Assembly: GCF_910596095.1 (NCBI RefSeq)
Contig: NC_056545.1
Span: forward strand, 2,464,001-2,528,000
Direction of reading: 5' to 3'
Origin: Thunnus maccoyii
Lineage: Eukaryota; Chordata; Actinopteri; Scombriformes; Scombridae
DNA: 64,000 bases
How positions within the stretch are numbered: the first letter of the stretch is position 1; each line of letters begins with the position of its first letter. The position numbers and the translations under genes were made by a program. Below are positions 1-12,239 of this stretch, in pieces. The notes beneath the pieces were generated by a model that did not search any database, was not told the DNA's origin, and saw only the letters and a list, made by a program, of their open reading frames with translations.

Positions 1-390
1 CCTTTTTAAAATGTTGAAATGAACACAAAATACACTTTTTTATACATCTATACACATCTTTTAAACATTACACATCTTATATACACACTCATACTGTACA
101 TTACATGTATATCATCTGAAATCAAAAATTCTTAGGACCTTGTAGCTCTTTATGAGTCTGATGAATCACTGTGGTGCACAATCACAACCACAATACATGA
201 ACACTAATTAGTGCATTTTACATCCCAGTCTGGGTGAATTATAAGTCAATAAATGTTGATGATTAATGAGCTCTTAGTATCAAGACTCTTCAGCAGCTAC
301 ATTTAGTTTCATCCAACATGTTTTCACAGGTTTGTAACATTTACTGGTTTAAAGGATGAATCTCTATTTAAAGTTGCTTTTATTTCTATC

Positions 391-2065
391 ATCAACCCCC
401 AATCACACACATATATTTATTACTATTCTATTTAAACTATTAATGCACAAACTGAAGGAAGTGGGAGGATTACATCTTCCTGTGATTACACCTTATATGA
501 TTACATGTGACAAATGATAGGGGTGCACGATTCAGGAAATCTCACGATTCGATTCACAATCAGTTCCCAATTCAATACATTCATAGATTAGATTCTAGAT
601 TAATGTTTTGAGTTACTCTTTCCATTTGACTGCAGAAGACACTTTTATAGGTCTCAAATAAAAAAGATCACACTGAATCAAATGTAAACATTTGCTACTC
701 AATGTCAACCTGAGTAAGATTGATGTTCCTTTAGTTCAACAGGAAACCAAAGCAGCCTGAGACAAAGGGTCAAATGAATACTTAATACAAAAATAAAAAT
801 GATTGCAAAGGTAAACTGCTAAGTGTAAAATCTCAGATAACTTAAATTCCTCCTTCAAATCACAAAATCAAACAATAGCTGCCTGCTACATTTAGCTGCA
901 AAGTGCAAACAAGAAAATTGATCACTATTAGCGAGTGATTATTATAACCAATTTTGTTTCTTTTTCTTAATTTCTCATGCAGATTACCATCCAATTGATA
1001 TTTGTATATTTACTACATCAATATAAAGTAATGAAACGGGCAGCTTCGCTATTTACTGAATTTTAATGACTGTTTGAAAATACAGAACAGCGTTTAAACG
1101 TTTGTTTCGCTGCTGCATCTTGTTGGCTTGTTTTTGGCAGTTTGTCATAAGCTTCATGGAGACTACGTTTTTCATTGAGAGAGAATTAATTTCTCATTCC
1201 TGTCCTCAGATAACCAGCTGGCAGCAGACCTGCTGTGGGGAAGGAGGGCTGCAGGGGCCGCAGCGAGAAAGTTGAACCAGAATCAACTTTTGGAGAAATG
1301 CAACCTGTAACGCTGTACAACCCTGACATATGACAAAAACATTACTAAGAAGAGGGGAGGACATTTCTCTTCCTTTAATAACGTTAAAAGTTAAGTTAGG
1401 CTTTGCTGACGGCTTCCTGACTCATTTCAAAAAGACGAGAGAAGCAGTGGTCGAGCGAGCTAGAAAGTGAATGAGGAGAGGGAGCGCTGGTAACGTTAGT
1501 AAGGAAGCTGCTGAATCAGATCAATAAAACGTTATTTTCTGACTGTTTCACAGCGGTTACAAATAAATTAGCCCACAATGACACAAACCTGCTGAAGTGC
1601 GTTCCAGCGGCCGATAATGGTATTAAGCTCCTTCTTCCCTTCGAGATAAGAAAGTCCAACACATGTCCAAATGATCGCCCTCACAGCTGATGGACCAGGT
1701 TGTATTTGTTAGTCAGTGTTATGACCGGCTCGCAGGCCACAACAAAGGAGGGAGACGCACACCCAAACTCCGCAATAATAAACTAAAGTTTATTAAAGTA
1801 AATAACAATAATTGCAATGGGGTGTGGAAGTCAGTGTCAGTGGTGGTTGAAAGTGTGCGGATGTGTTGTATAATGTGAGGTGCGTGTTGTCAGTGCAAAA
1901 CAAAACCAAAAAGGCAACGCAAAAAACAACCACAGCGTGGTGAGTGGAGAAGGGATCAGAGAGAGAGTGGAATCAGGGCAGGCGAGTTTAAATGCTTTCT
2001 GGGGCACTGGCCTGGTGTTCCCAGTTAGTACTCGAATGACATCGGCTCCACCCATCCAAGGCCCG
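391..2065. mobile_element. Transposon-derived insertion in unit A, 3' of copy A
   Basis: Unit B has a different, 380-bp stretch at this point (11,806-12,188), so about 1.7 kb was gained or exchanged. Around 520-600 the sequence GGGGTGCACGATTCAG followed by repeated CGATTC motifs resembles the end of fish non-autonomous hAT-type elements. The part from about 1,700 to 2,065 (TGTTATGACCGGCTCGCAGG onward) looks like a separate repeat, perhaps an LTR fragment. No coding capacity is recognised. Class assignment is tentative. Confidence 0.4.
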
Positions 2066-2091
2066 ATTGTAAACTGGATTCTAGATCACAT

Positions 2092-4448
2092 TTACTCTGC
2101 AGTGGGAGATGTTCCTGATACTGTTTGACATCTGTTTAGCATCTCTGGTGTTTCCTCTCCAGTTTCCTTTTTGATGAAATATTAAGAGATTAATGACATG
2201 ATTTAATTAGTTCAATTAACTGAGCTTTGTCATCTACTAAAGTACATTCATTACAGTGTTAAAAAGAGACAACAAACATACCTCTATGGGGATGTCTGCA
2301 TTTTCTGCATTTCGTGATTCACATCTGGAATGACAGAGGGACATTTTTACAGGAACATTTATAGATTCCACTAATTCATTGCTGTTGTTAGAAACCAGCT
2401 GTGTCAACGGCTGATGTCAAGCTTCACTTACTGTGTGTGGTTGACAAGATGTAAATGTCCCATCTGAAAATGTTCCATCACTGCAGTCAGTGCACTCAGT
2501 GTCCCTGAGAGCTGTTCCTGCACAAATACAAATGACATCATCACTGTCATCACATCTGTCTGATTTCATTTCAGTGAAGCTGAAGCTGACACTTGAAAAT
2601 CACACATCCAATAATAGTCCTTTGTTTAATAATGATTGTTGAAAAGTTTTTATATTTCACCATCTTGTCATTCTTGAGCAACGATGGAATCAGATTCATA
2701 ACCAAACTACTGTTTGAGAGAAAACTACAATGATCCAAATGTCATCAGCTTCACTGCTTCATGCAAATACTTGAATCTTGAAAACACAAACTCATTTCAT
2801 CTTCACACCATTTCTCAGGAGAAATTTATAATGAATAAGTGTAGAAGCCAAGATAGTATCTTAGGTTTTTACACAGGCCTTGTTTGTACCTTTATTTGTT
2901 AAAATCATGTTTACTTTACATATACTGCACATAGTCACTAATCAACTACGATGGTTTTACTGGTGCAAAAGTTCCACTTGACAGCAACAAGTTGACTGGT
3001 CTGTGTTCAGTTGTGACTTTTTCTACAGAATTATTGAGCTGCTTTTTTCCTGCTATCTAGTGGACAGAAATCAATACGTGCAGCTTTAATAAGCAACTTG
3101 TTTGTCAGGTCATGGTGTTCCCATTTAAAACTTCAACTACAACTATAATCTTAAAGTCAGCAGGAGAAAACCAACCTTTTTGTCTGATGTATTGTCCTGG
3201 TTGACAGCTTGTGTGTTTCAGTGCTTTCACACAGCCGTCCTCTGTGGGGTCCATACAGTATAATCCCTCCAGTGGTTGACAAACTGTATTTGATGTTGAT
3301 GTACATGATGTCTTTATCTGCAGACCAGAACCTGTCAACACATACAGAGGTTACATATGAGATACTAAACTTCTCTTCTGTTCAATCTACTAGACAGCAA
3401 CAGCATGCTGATCTTTTTTCTGACTTACAGACAATCTTCAGTTTTTATGACATCTTTGGGAAATGTGAAACAATAGTTTCTCCCATTTATGAATTCATAT
3501 AATAATGAGCTTAGAATAGTAATGTGCTTCAACAGTGAGCAGTATGCTCCACACAAAAGAAAAAAGTGATTATTGATCAATCTCAGATTAAACTGAGAAA
3601 ACAACAGCACAGATACAATCCTCTAATCATCATTTTCCTCATTGTTGTCATGTAGAAATGTAATGTTACAGTTTTATTGGGAAACTTGCTTGTTAGGCTC
3701 TAATTTCCACTGTGGAAGTTGTCTCAAGGCAGTAGACTCGTCATGCTGAGTCTCTGCATCTTCATAATGAAGCCGCCAACCAGACAGTTTATTCACTTCT
3801 TACAGCATTGACAGTGAGACTTGCAGTAAAAAAACTTCTTACTGCCCTTAAATTGATACTAAGGCTTAAATATCTGCCAATAATATGAATATAAATCTAC
3901 CTGCATCACAGTTTGCACATGTATAACAATATTTAAGTCCAGTGGGATGATTCATGTAGGTTCCATCAGTGCAGGGCAGACAGGATGTACTACTGAACTC
4001 TGTACAATCTCTTCTAACTCGATATCCTGTGGAGAAGAAACAATTTATTATCATTATAATTATCATATTATTCACATTATATTTTAAATAATTGCTTTTC
4101 TCTCTCTGATCCCTCTTGTTCACCAGGTGACAAATATCATACAAGCATTGTATCTTTCTGTAAATCTTCTGTCATGTCTGAATTAAGAAACAAGGAACAT
4201 TTAGCTACGTAAAAGTCAGCTGTCAGAAAAAGCATCACTTTGTTTTACTGCTTATAAACAAGCAGTAAACTGTATTGATCAGCCCAGAAGTGATCAATTC
4301 TGTAAGTATCGTTGCTGGCAAACATCCTGCTTTTATGTTTCAGTTAGATCTTACCAGCAAAACATCTAGGACAGCATCCTCCCGCTGTTAGGTACTCTGC
4401 TGGATGACATATGAGGGAATGTCCACTGAAGACTTTCAGTATTATTAT
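2092..4448 (-). CDS. TNFRSF14 (HVEM)-like receptor copy A, predicted soluble or decaying
   Basis: Spliced TNF-receptor superfamily gene; the first (start) exon is not identified. Exons read 5' to 3': 4355-4448 (end of signal peptide and CRD1 start, motif CHPAEYL then GGCCPRC), 3901-4026 (CRD1/CRD2, DCTEF..TSCLPC..CYTCANCDAG), 3176-3331 (CRD2/CRD3, [26 protein letters not shown]), 2432-2517 (CRD4 start, [15 protein letters not shown]), 2282-2324, 2092-2166 (tail, ends at TAA). All CRD exons join in phase 1 with GT/AG sites. Compared with copy B, the CRD4 donor has lost one CA (86 against 88 nt), so the next exon reads a stop after one codon. That exon has also lost the whole transmembrane segment; its remnant joins CES directly to the tail motif ADIPIE. 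The product would be a secreted four-CRD ectodomain (possible decoy for a TNF ligand), or the transcript is degraded. The family call is firm, function uncertain. Confidence 0.72.
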
Positions 4449-6988
4449 CTGTGAAGAGTAAAAACAGTTTTTTGTCTCAGTGAAACCTGGTTGAAGTTAA
4501 GATATTGTTGAAAACTGTCCTGAATAACTTCCTGCTTTAAGCAGAGAAAGGCAGAATAAAGACATGACATATACAACACATAACAATGAGGTGGAAAAGA
4601 AGAAATGGAGGAATGAAACATGTGATGGTGATAACTGAAAGTGAAGGGAAGGTCAGTGGAGGAGGATGTCAATGGAGGCAAGAAGAAGGAAGAGAGGACC
4701 TGAGGGGAGAAGATGACGGCCAGGTAGGACTGAAAAAAGAAGATGAAGATATGGAGACGAAGATGATTTCAGAAGACGACTGAACAGTAAAATGACCAAA
4801 GAACACTTTTTTCTTTCCACTTTATGACTAACTGATTTTTAACTTTAAACAATCATTTGTATTATTGAGTTTTTACATTTTTACACTTCTGAGCAGTTTA
4901 ATGTTATTTGTACAGTTTTATTCACTATGTGTGAAGAAGCATTTTTGCACTTTCAAAAAGTGAAAAAAGTCCTTGATGTGAGACCAGTCCTACACTACTA
5001 TATAACATAGTTACAATTACACATAATCATATGTCTTCAATAGCTTTAAATATATTTATAAACAGTTGTTATAAGTTGATATATAAATATCTTACAATTG
5101 TTCTTCATTATAAATGTAATTTATAGTTTATAGTTTAATCTCCAACCTAAAAAGGATTTGTACATGTGTGTAATCACTTCTTAATTATTATCACACTATA
5201 CATGTATCCTGAACTATTATAATGACATTTCATATATTCATATTTATCAACAATTTAAATCATAATTCATATTGTTGGCAATATATCATCCATCCATCTA
5301 TCTTTCAGATTTTAGAGCAGCAACTCTACTGGTTTATCCTCCTCTTGTCAGGCACACTTTAAAAGTTTCATCTCTCACGACACATTTAATTCAGTCATCT
5401 AGAAAAAACATACAATAGAAATGAAATATTAATGCTTGGTTTATGTTCAGGGGCTGAGAGACATAAATGAGCCTCATGAACCTGCAGTATGAGATGAAAT
5501 ATGGTTTATAATGGAGTCATGTGATGTCAACAAAAGAGAAGCAATTATGTTTCCACCGCAGTTCAAATAAACACTTCCTACATTTTTAGTCAAGATTAAG
5601 TGTTAGTGAACCCGTTTTGTTGTTACTGTAGTATTGTATTTTATTGGGACCATGTACAGTGTTAAACATAAATGTTAACATTTGATGTACTGTACCAGAG
5701 TTAGCTTACAGCTAATTTTCATCTGCAGCCCCTTATAGTTAAAACATAAAACAGCGCAATAATAAATAGTACAAAGCAAAAAACACACAGGAAACATAAT
5801 ACAAAATACAAAGCAACACACAATAACACATCACATACACCCACAATGTTGAGTAGAAATTAATAATGTAAACTTCTTTACACAGTCGCTGTGTTCTTCT
5901 TAAATATTTTGTTATCGACAACAGGATGACGTCAAAGTGCGGACTGGTGAACTTCCTTAAACTGCGCATGACAGTTGAAACTATAGTTTATTTTTAATGA
6001 TAAATGTTAGTTTGGTACCTTCATGAACATCAGACAACACTGTCCGTCACATGTGGTGTAACTTTACTCCTTTACTCAAACACGTTATTGTACCGTGAAG
6101 GCAGCGAAACACACCAAGAATAAACCGTTGAGAAATACCCTTCATGGACCGCGTTGAACTGAAATGGCGTTTAGCTTCCGCCAGAAAAGACAAGATTTCA
6201 GAATCAGTACCAGACAAGTTCAACTAATCTGCGGCACTTACCAGAAACAGCAACGACGACGTCATGATGTCACACGTTACCACCTTATTTCATATAGTCT
6301 TGAGCCATTTAGTTCAGTGTGTTTTTTAACAAAATATTCAGAAAGTCAGAGGACTTCGTCTGTTACAGGAAAAGAAAGTCAGGCGGGCGGTAGTAGAAAG
6401 GAGGGAGGAGCTGATGATAGACATCATAGTCCAGTAATCCATGGAGTTCATCATCTGTATAAAATATTTCTAATTCCATCATATAGCTACGGCAGCCTGT
6501 CAGAGACTTTTAGGACTAAATCCACATAGAGACAACCAGCAAACTGTAAACTTTCTTCACCAGTTAAGGCTCACAATAAGTTAAGTATGCGATTTAAATA
6601 GTCTGAAAACTATACAGCAAAGAAAAGAAGACAAGAGTCCCAGATGGCTGCTGTCACTGGTCACACCTGATGTTGACTGACACAAGAGCAGAGAACAGGA
6701 AGAAAACGTTACACTCCTCTTCTCATTCCTCAGTATGTACATCCTCGCCCCCCTCCTCGCATCTTAATCCCTCCCACCTGAGATACGAGCGGAGGAGGCG
6801 AAGCAACAGGCATTTAACAAAATGAGACATCCTCGCTTCAAAGCCGTCATGTCAATAAAATAGAACATGCGGCAGAGCTGCATCATCTTTAAGAAGTCAA
6901 CAATAGTCCTGCACAGATGATCAGTAACCTGGATAATGTTATAATATTACAGGGATATTAATAACCAGGTTATACACGTGATATATAT

Positions 6989-6989
<1 letters not shown>

Positions 6990-7034
<45 letters not shown>
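6990..7034. repeat. (CA)n microsatellite, unit A spacer
   Basis: About 22 AC dinucleotides in a row, directly after an AT-alternating stretch. The equivalent repeat in unit B has a similar length but lacks part of the left flank. Confidence 0.98.
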
Positions 7035-7037
<3 letters not shown>

Positions 7038-7499
7038 TGTAACACTTGAACTCTTTCATTCCTTTTCAGCCTGTACATAAGTTCTGTAACTCTGTTTGAC
7101 TCTTTGACCGATACCTTCTACACTTTGAAAAAGTCTAACACAAAAAGTGACGATAAGTTTTAACACACAGACATGTTCCACCTCTTTCTTTCAAACTTTC
7201 ATTTGCTCCTAAATTTTCCAAAAAACCCACAAATTCCACAAAACCATTTAAAAAATTATAACCTCACGTTCATTCATACTTTGAATGTAGAGACTACATT
7301 TGTTTACATACATTTCTTCTTCGTACATGGATGATTTTTTAGAAATGATTTAATGTATGTCTAGTATGTAGATGAGTCTTAAGTCTTTCAACTCTTTGAT
7401 AGCTTCTACACATTCTTTGAAAAACAGAAGAAGTAAAGTTAAGTCAGAAATGCTCCAACTCTTTCACTCACTTCTTTCACTTTGGTGCTTCTCTTTTTA

Positions 7500-9130
7500 A
7501 GTTTTGTCCATATTTTTTCTCTCTTGTGGTGAACTCGTCATAACAACTAAAAGAAGGAAATATCTTTGAGAAAGTCTGTAGACGATGTTCCATTCAAGTC
7601 TTTTGTTGCTGTTGTGCACAGGTCAGCATTTAATGACTTTAGAAGTGAAAAACATTATCTGATAATGTTGCTGATTACCATCAAAGTTATTTAGTTAAAA
7701 TACTGAATTATGTACAGTTGAAAAAATGCCTGAAAACAGGTCAGTGTTTAATAGTTTGTTAATCTGGTGTCTTATATCATGACTTCAAAAAAAGAAACAT
7801 ATATTTACATGAAACATTGTCAAAGGGTTATGGTTAGGAAGGGTTGCACCCTCTTAAAGATCTTTCCTTCTGTTTCTGTCACACGTAGAAATATTAGCAG
7901 TAATTAGTATGACAGATATTTCAGCTGTAGCATTTAAAGTTTGTAATAACTATTATAGTTTTATTATTTAAATTTCATTTGAAATTGTTTCTGGACATTA
8001 AAAATATCTTAAGGTTTGGATCAATTAAGTTGATCTTATCTTATAATGTCTGTAAAAGAAGGAAAGGGTTTCAAGAGGGTCTGAAGGCTGTTTCAGTCAA
8101 ATCCTTTTTATTGTTGTACATATGTCAGATTTTAACAAGGAAGACAAACTTTCATTCTTATCGGAATCAGTTTAATTATTTCAACATATTACAAGTTTGG
8201 AAGTAGACATTTTGGATGGTACACTGCGTTAGGGTTAGGGAGGGTTAGACCTATTGAGATAATTTTACTCAGAATTAAAGTTGAAAGAGGAAGAGGAGTT
8301 TTACACATCAAGTATCTTTACAGGTACTACTGCATATGTATAAAAAAGTTGTATAAAGCCCTTTGTGGCTCCAGAGAGAGCTGTACAAAGTCTGACAAAT
8401 TCCCTCAAGTGAATTAAAGTTGATACAGCTTAAAAATGGAAACATTTATTTCACTGATGAGTAGCAGCACTACAATTTTTAAAAATGATTTCAAAAAGTC
8501 ATGAAAAGTATGAGAGTGGTGATGTCATCAGTGGCAGCATTAGTATCAGTAGCATTAGACATTTAAGCTGTTGTCTCTGTACTAGTAAGAGACTGTAAGC
8601 AGTATTAGTAGCTGTGATGGACGTCTCGCTGGCTCCTCAGAATCAGGAGTGATAACATTACTAACAACTAATAGATGGACTAGTACAGTAGTAGCCCTTA
8701 AAGTGTTTGTAATAACTAATTGAATGTGAATAAGTTCTTTTGGCCTAGTTGTGTCCACATTGTTTTCTCTCTTGTGCTGAACTTGCCTTAATGACTTTGT
8801 AAAAGAAGGAAAGATCTTTAAGAAGGTCTGTAGACAATCTTCCATTCAAATCTTTTTTACTGTCCACAGCTCAGCATTTAATGGCAATAGAAGTGAAAAA
8901 TGTTCCACCATACTAATTCTAAATAATAACTACTTTATTTGTTTGTTGACTCAATATATTGAAAGATGAGCAATTTCAAATGTTGCCAGGAAATAGGCCA
9001 GAGTTTGACAGTTTATTTAACAAGTGTCTTGTTACGTCATGACATTGCAATATGAACAAGAAACATGTTTGGATGGAACATTGTCAAAGGGTTAGGGAGG
9101 GTTCGACCCTCCTAAAGATCTTTAACACAG
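7500..9130. repeat. Degenerate threefold direct repeat in unit A spacer
   Basis: Blocks near 7,540-7,880, 8,030-8,260 and 8,770-9,130 share an ordered set of motifs: AAAAGAAGGAAA, then TCTGTAGAC-like, then CATTCAA followed by TCTTTT, then a GTCAGCATTTAATG-like motif, and further on GTCAAAGGGTTA with AAAGATCTTT. The middle copy is shortest and most diverged. Function unknown; no open frame is shared. Confidence 0.6.
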
Positions 9131-12100
9131 GTGAACGCGTTATAACACGTTTAGATGGAACATTAATTAATTAGTGAGCAGCAGTAGTAGTTGTATTATT
9201 TGTAGCAGCTATAATAATAAGGTAGTAGCATAAGCAACAGCAGTACTGAAACACCTTTTAAAAGATTACATAACAAGTATTAATGTCCAACGTCCACAGA
9301 ATCTGGTTGAGTTGAATGAATACAGGGGCAAATAATCATTGTACAAGAAAAAAAAACTCAGTTAAAGCACAATAAAATGATAATATCTGGAATCATGTAA
9401 TGATATTGCCTACATGGAAGTAACAGTAATAATCAATCATTATAACAGTCATAATGTTAGTTGCAGGTATATCATCACAGGAAAGACCACAAGCTTTGTA
9501 AGTAAACATTAACAGTCAGTAATCAAATCTTATAATGCTGGTAGACTGAAACGCCTATAAAACCATTACTCATTTATTCTTTCAAAAGGATCATTATTCT
9601 GATAGGAATAAACAGGAAAGACTAGCAAACAAACTTTCACTCTGAAGTTAAAGTATTTATTAGTCAGTAATATTAAATAATTTAAGTGCAGAAAAGTAAG
9701 ATCTTCAGTTGTCATGCTGACACTCAAAAGAGCAAATATTCTGTATTTTGTCCACATACGAGGCCACACAGAGCACCGATATGACTGGACTGTCAAAGTC
9801 TTCATGAAAGCAATCTTTGCCTTGCACGTCCTGTACTGTAGACCACAGTATTCAGATAGAGGGAAAAAAGAAAAAAACAATTAATAAGTCAAATATAAAA
9901 TTGATAAAGTAGTACATTTTATGTAGAATTTCATGTTATGAGTCTTACTGTTAGTGTGAAGAAAAATATTAAGATGTATATTTTTATATGTAGGATCTAA
10001 ACTTCAAGGACGCACTGATGGAGGTCCAGACATGACCGACCACATTCAATACAGTCTTCTGTTCTTGTCTGTATATTATTTGTAGTGAGCTACTTTTGAA
10101 GCGCTTCACTACATTTACATGCATTTCCTATATGTGCTTCAACATAAATACACTTTAATTTGAAGGCAGTGGTGGGCCTTTATTGTGAAGCCTGAAGTGT
10201 ACATGTGTGGTGAGTTAAAGTGCTGTTTGTCAGGTCTGTATGTGTTCACAACTCCTACATCAAGTTACATGTAAACAAGTTTAACATGTAAACATGTCTG
10301 CCTTCAGCTGATAATACTGTAAAAATATAAGTGTGGTTGATACATTATAACAGTTTCAAAAACTGTGTGCTGTGGAACAATATGATTTAAATATGTATAA
10401 ACCTTAAAAGAATGTGTGTGTATGTATGTCTCCACTTTGTGACACTGATTGTATATTTGTGTTTTATTCTGTGTGTGTCTGTGGATCTCTCTCCCTCTCT
10501 CTGATGAACCTGCTGTGGTCTCTCTGATTGGCTGTGTGAGTGTTTGTGATTTAGTGTGTGTATCATTCCAAAGAGCTGACTGCTTCCAGTCTAAAAACTA
10601 GTGGTTTAAAGGTCGACTTCCTCCAGCTCCTGTATGCTCTCCTCTCTCCACTTCCAGCCAGCATGTTGTGAATGACTCCTGTGAAATACTTGTATATCTT
10701 GCAAGTGTGTATACAGGAAGAGATTTGTATCTTGGTTTATTTTTGTTTTGAGTAGATCATTTAGTTTCATTTTGTTTGTTGATTTGCTGTTAGTCCACCC
10801 TGAAGCCAAAATGTCCCTAATAACTGAGTGAATAAATACTTTTGAGGGCTGTAATCCTTGTTGCTTTTGCAGTTGGGAAGAGGGGAGTCTCATTTCTATG
10901 TTGCACCAGGGTTTCCCCTACATCAGTGCGTAACAATAGTTAAGAAGCTGTTTAGCAGTTACAGCCTCATGTTAACTTACTAAGAATGGTCCCAGTGGCT
11001 TCCTGAGGTAGTATACAGATGTTAAATGTGTAACAAAGACCGTCCTGGTGTTGGATCAGTACTCTGTATTGGCATATACTCTGGGTTTAGGTACTGGAAT
11101 CAAATCAGTAGAGAAGAATTTGGATCAGTGCATCCCTAGTGAACTTTCTATCTAAGTATTTATGAAGAATAACTTGACAGGTTGCACATATCAGTTGTTA
11201 TTCACCTGCCTGACATCCAAAAGTAACTGAGCACATTTACTCACATTAACTTTCAGTTTTTAGGTTCTGATACTTAACTTGATTATTTCTTCTCAGAGAC
11301 TTTTGACTTTTACTGGACTCCATCTATTTTAAACCAAGTGAAGGCTGACAGGCTGCAGTCCATGATTAAAGACTTTAATGTCTTTTTAAACGTTGAAATG
11401 AACACAAAATACACTTTTTATACATCTATACACATCTTTTAAACATAACTTAACAAAGTATGTTCAGTACAAAACAAACGTGCAAAAAGAACTTATATAC
11501 ACACTCATACTGTACATTATTACATGTATATCATCTGAAATCAAAATTCTTAGGTCCTTGTAGCTCTTTATGAGTCTGATGAATCACTGTGGTGCACAAT
11601 CACAACCACAATACATGAACACTAATTAGTACATTTTACATCCCAGTCTGGGTGAATTATAAGTCAATAAATGTTGATGATTAATGAGCTCTTAGTATCA
11701 AGACTCTTCAGCAGCTACATTTAGTTTTCATCCAACATGTTTTCACAGGTTTGTAACATTTACTGGTTTAAAGGATGAATCTCTATTTAAAGTTGCTTTT
11801 ATTTCTATCTTCCCCTGTGTCAGTACTCACAGGGCCGATCCCTCTAGCCTCCATTTTAAAGGGAACAATATAACTCACAGCTGTTGCTCCTGTAAATCCA
11901 AAATAAAAATACTTCCACATTCACTTCTGTATGTTTGGTTTGAATCATCTACAGGGATCATTAGATCATTTTAACAAGAAAACTAATAAACACAATAACT
12001 TTCAATAGTTTCACAACATCTGACAGTCGTCCTACAACATTTAATAACATCTATGTGAAATAATGATGCAGACTGTAGACAAGCAGCTCTTAGAGGATAT

Positions 12101-12239
12101 TTTCAGTCTGTAGTAAAGTTCAGGAAATCAAACTTGGACTTGTTTTATTTCTCATCACTGCAAAGACAATGTGCTAGAATCCAACCTGGATTGTAAACTG
12201 GATTCTAGATCACATTTACTCTGCAGTAGGAGATGTTCC

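Larger units (their letters stand above)
1..11380. repeat. Tandem unit A (TNFRSF copy A plus spacer)
   Basis: Starts with a motif near GTTGAAATGAACACAAAATA that recurs at about 11,391 and 26,236, marking the starts of units B and C. Apart from insertions the units are almost colinear; many blocks of several hundred bases differ by only a few substitutions. The left edge may lie outside the window. Confidence 0.85.
4449..11380. other. Spacer upstream of copy A; no recognised gene
   Basis: Presumably holds the 5' end and promoter of copy A (transcription enters from the right) but no convincing start exon. The only phase-0 candidate that fits is ATGTTCATGAAG followed by GTACC at 6019-6030 (minus strand); it gives a very short signal peptide, so I do not annotate it as an exon. 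A CRE-like TGACGTCA-type motif (GATGACGTCAAAG) lies at about 5,925. The rest contains a CA microsatellite, a degenerate threefold repeat and a 56-codon plus-strand open frame at 9714-9884 of unknown meaning. Confidence 0.6.

Noticed and set aside
4586..4783. 65-codon acidic plus-strand open frame, also at 19,440 and 27,961
   Set aside because: It is open in all three units, but these are near-identical duplicates; the composition is low-complexity GA-rich and it lies antisense to the DNA next to the first CRD exon. No family resemblance.
6019..6030. ATGTTCATGAAG followed by GTACC as start exon of copy A
   Set aside because: Phase fits, but it would give a signal peptide of only about 13 residues with a lysine in its core, shorter than usual for fish TNFRSF14-like proteins. 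Kept only as a weak candidate.
6164..6529. 121-codon plus-strand open frame (144 codons at 20,949) upstream of the TNFRSF copies
   Set aside because: No recognisable domain, and the two copies differ in length through one substitution. It probably overlaps the promoter and 5' region of the receptor on the other strand.
8225..8250. TTAGGGTTAGGG resembling telomere repeats
   Set aside because: Only two units; part of the degenerate spacer repeat, whose other copies read differently.
8582..10893. Minus-strand open frames of 87-104 codons in the spacer
   Set aside because: No domain match, unlikely composition and no splice context. The frame at 10,606-10,893 changes its end between units through a 2-bp indel.
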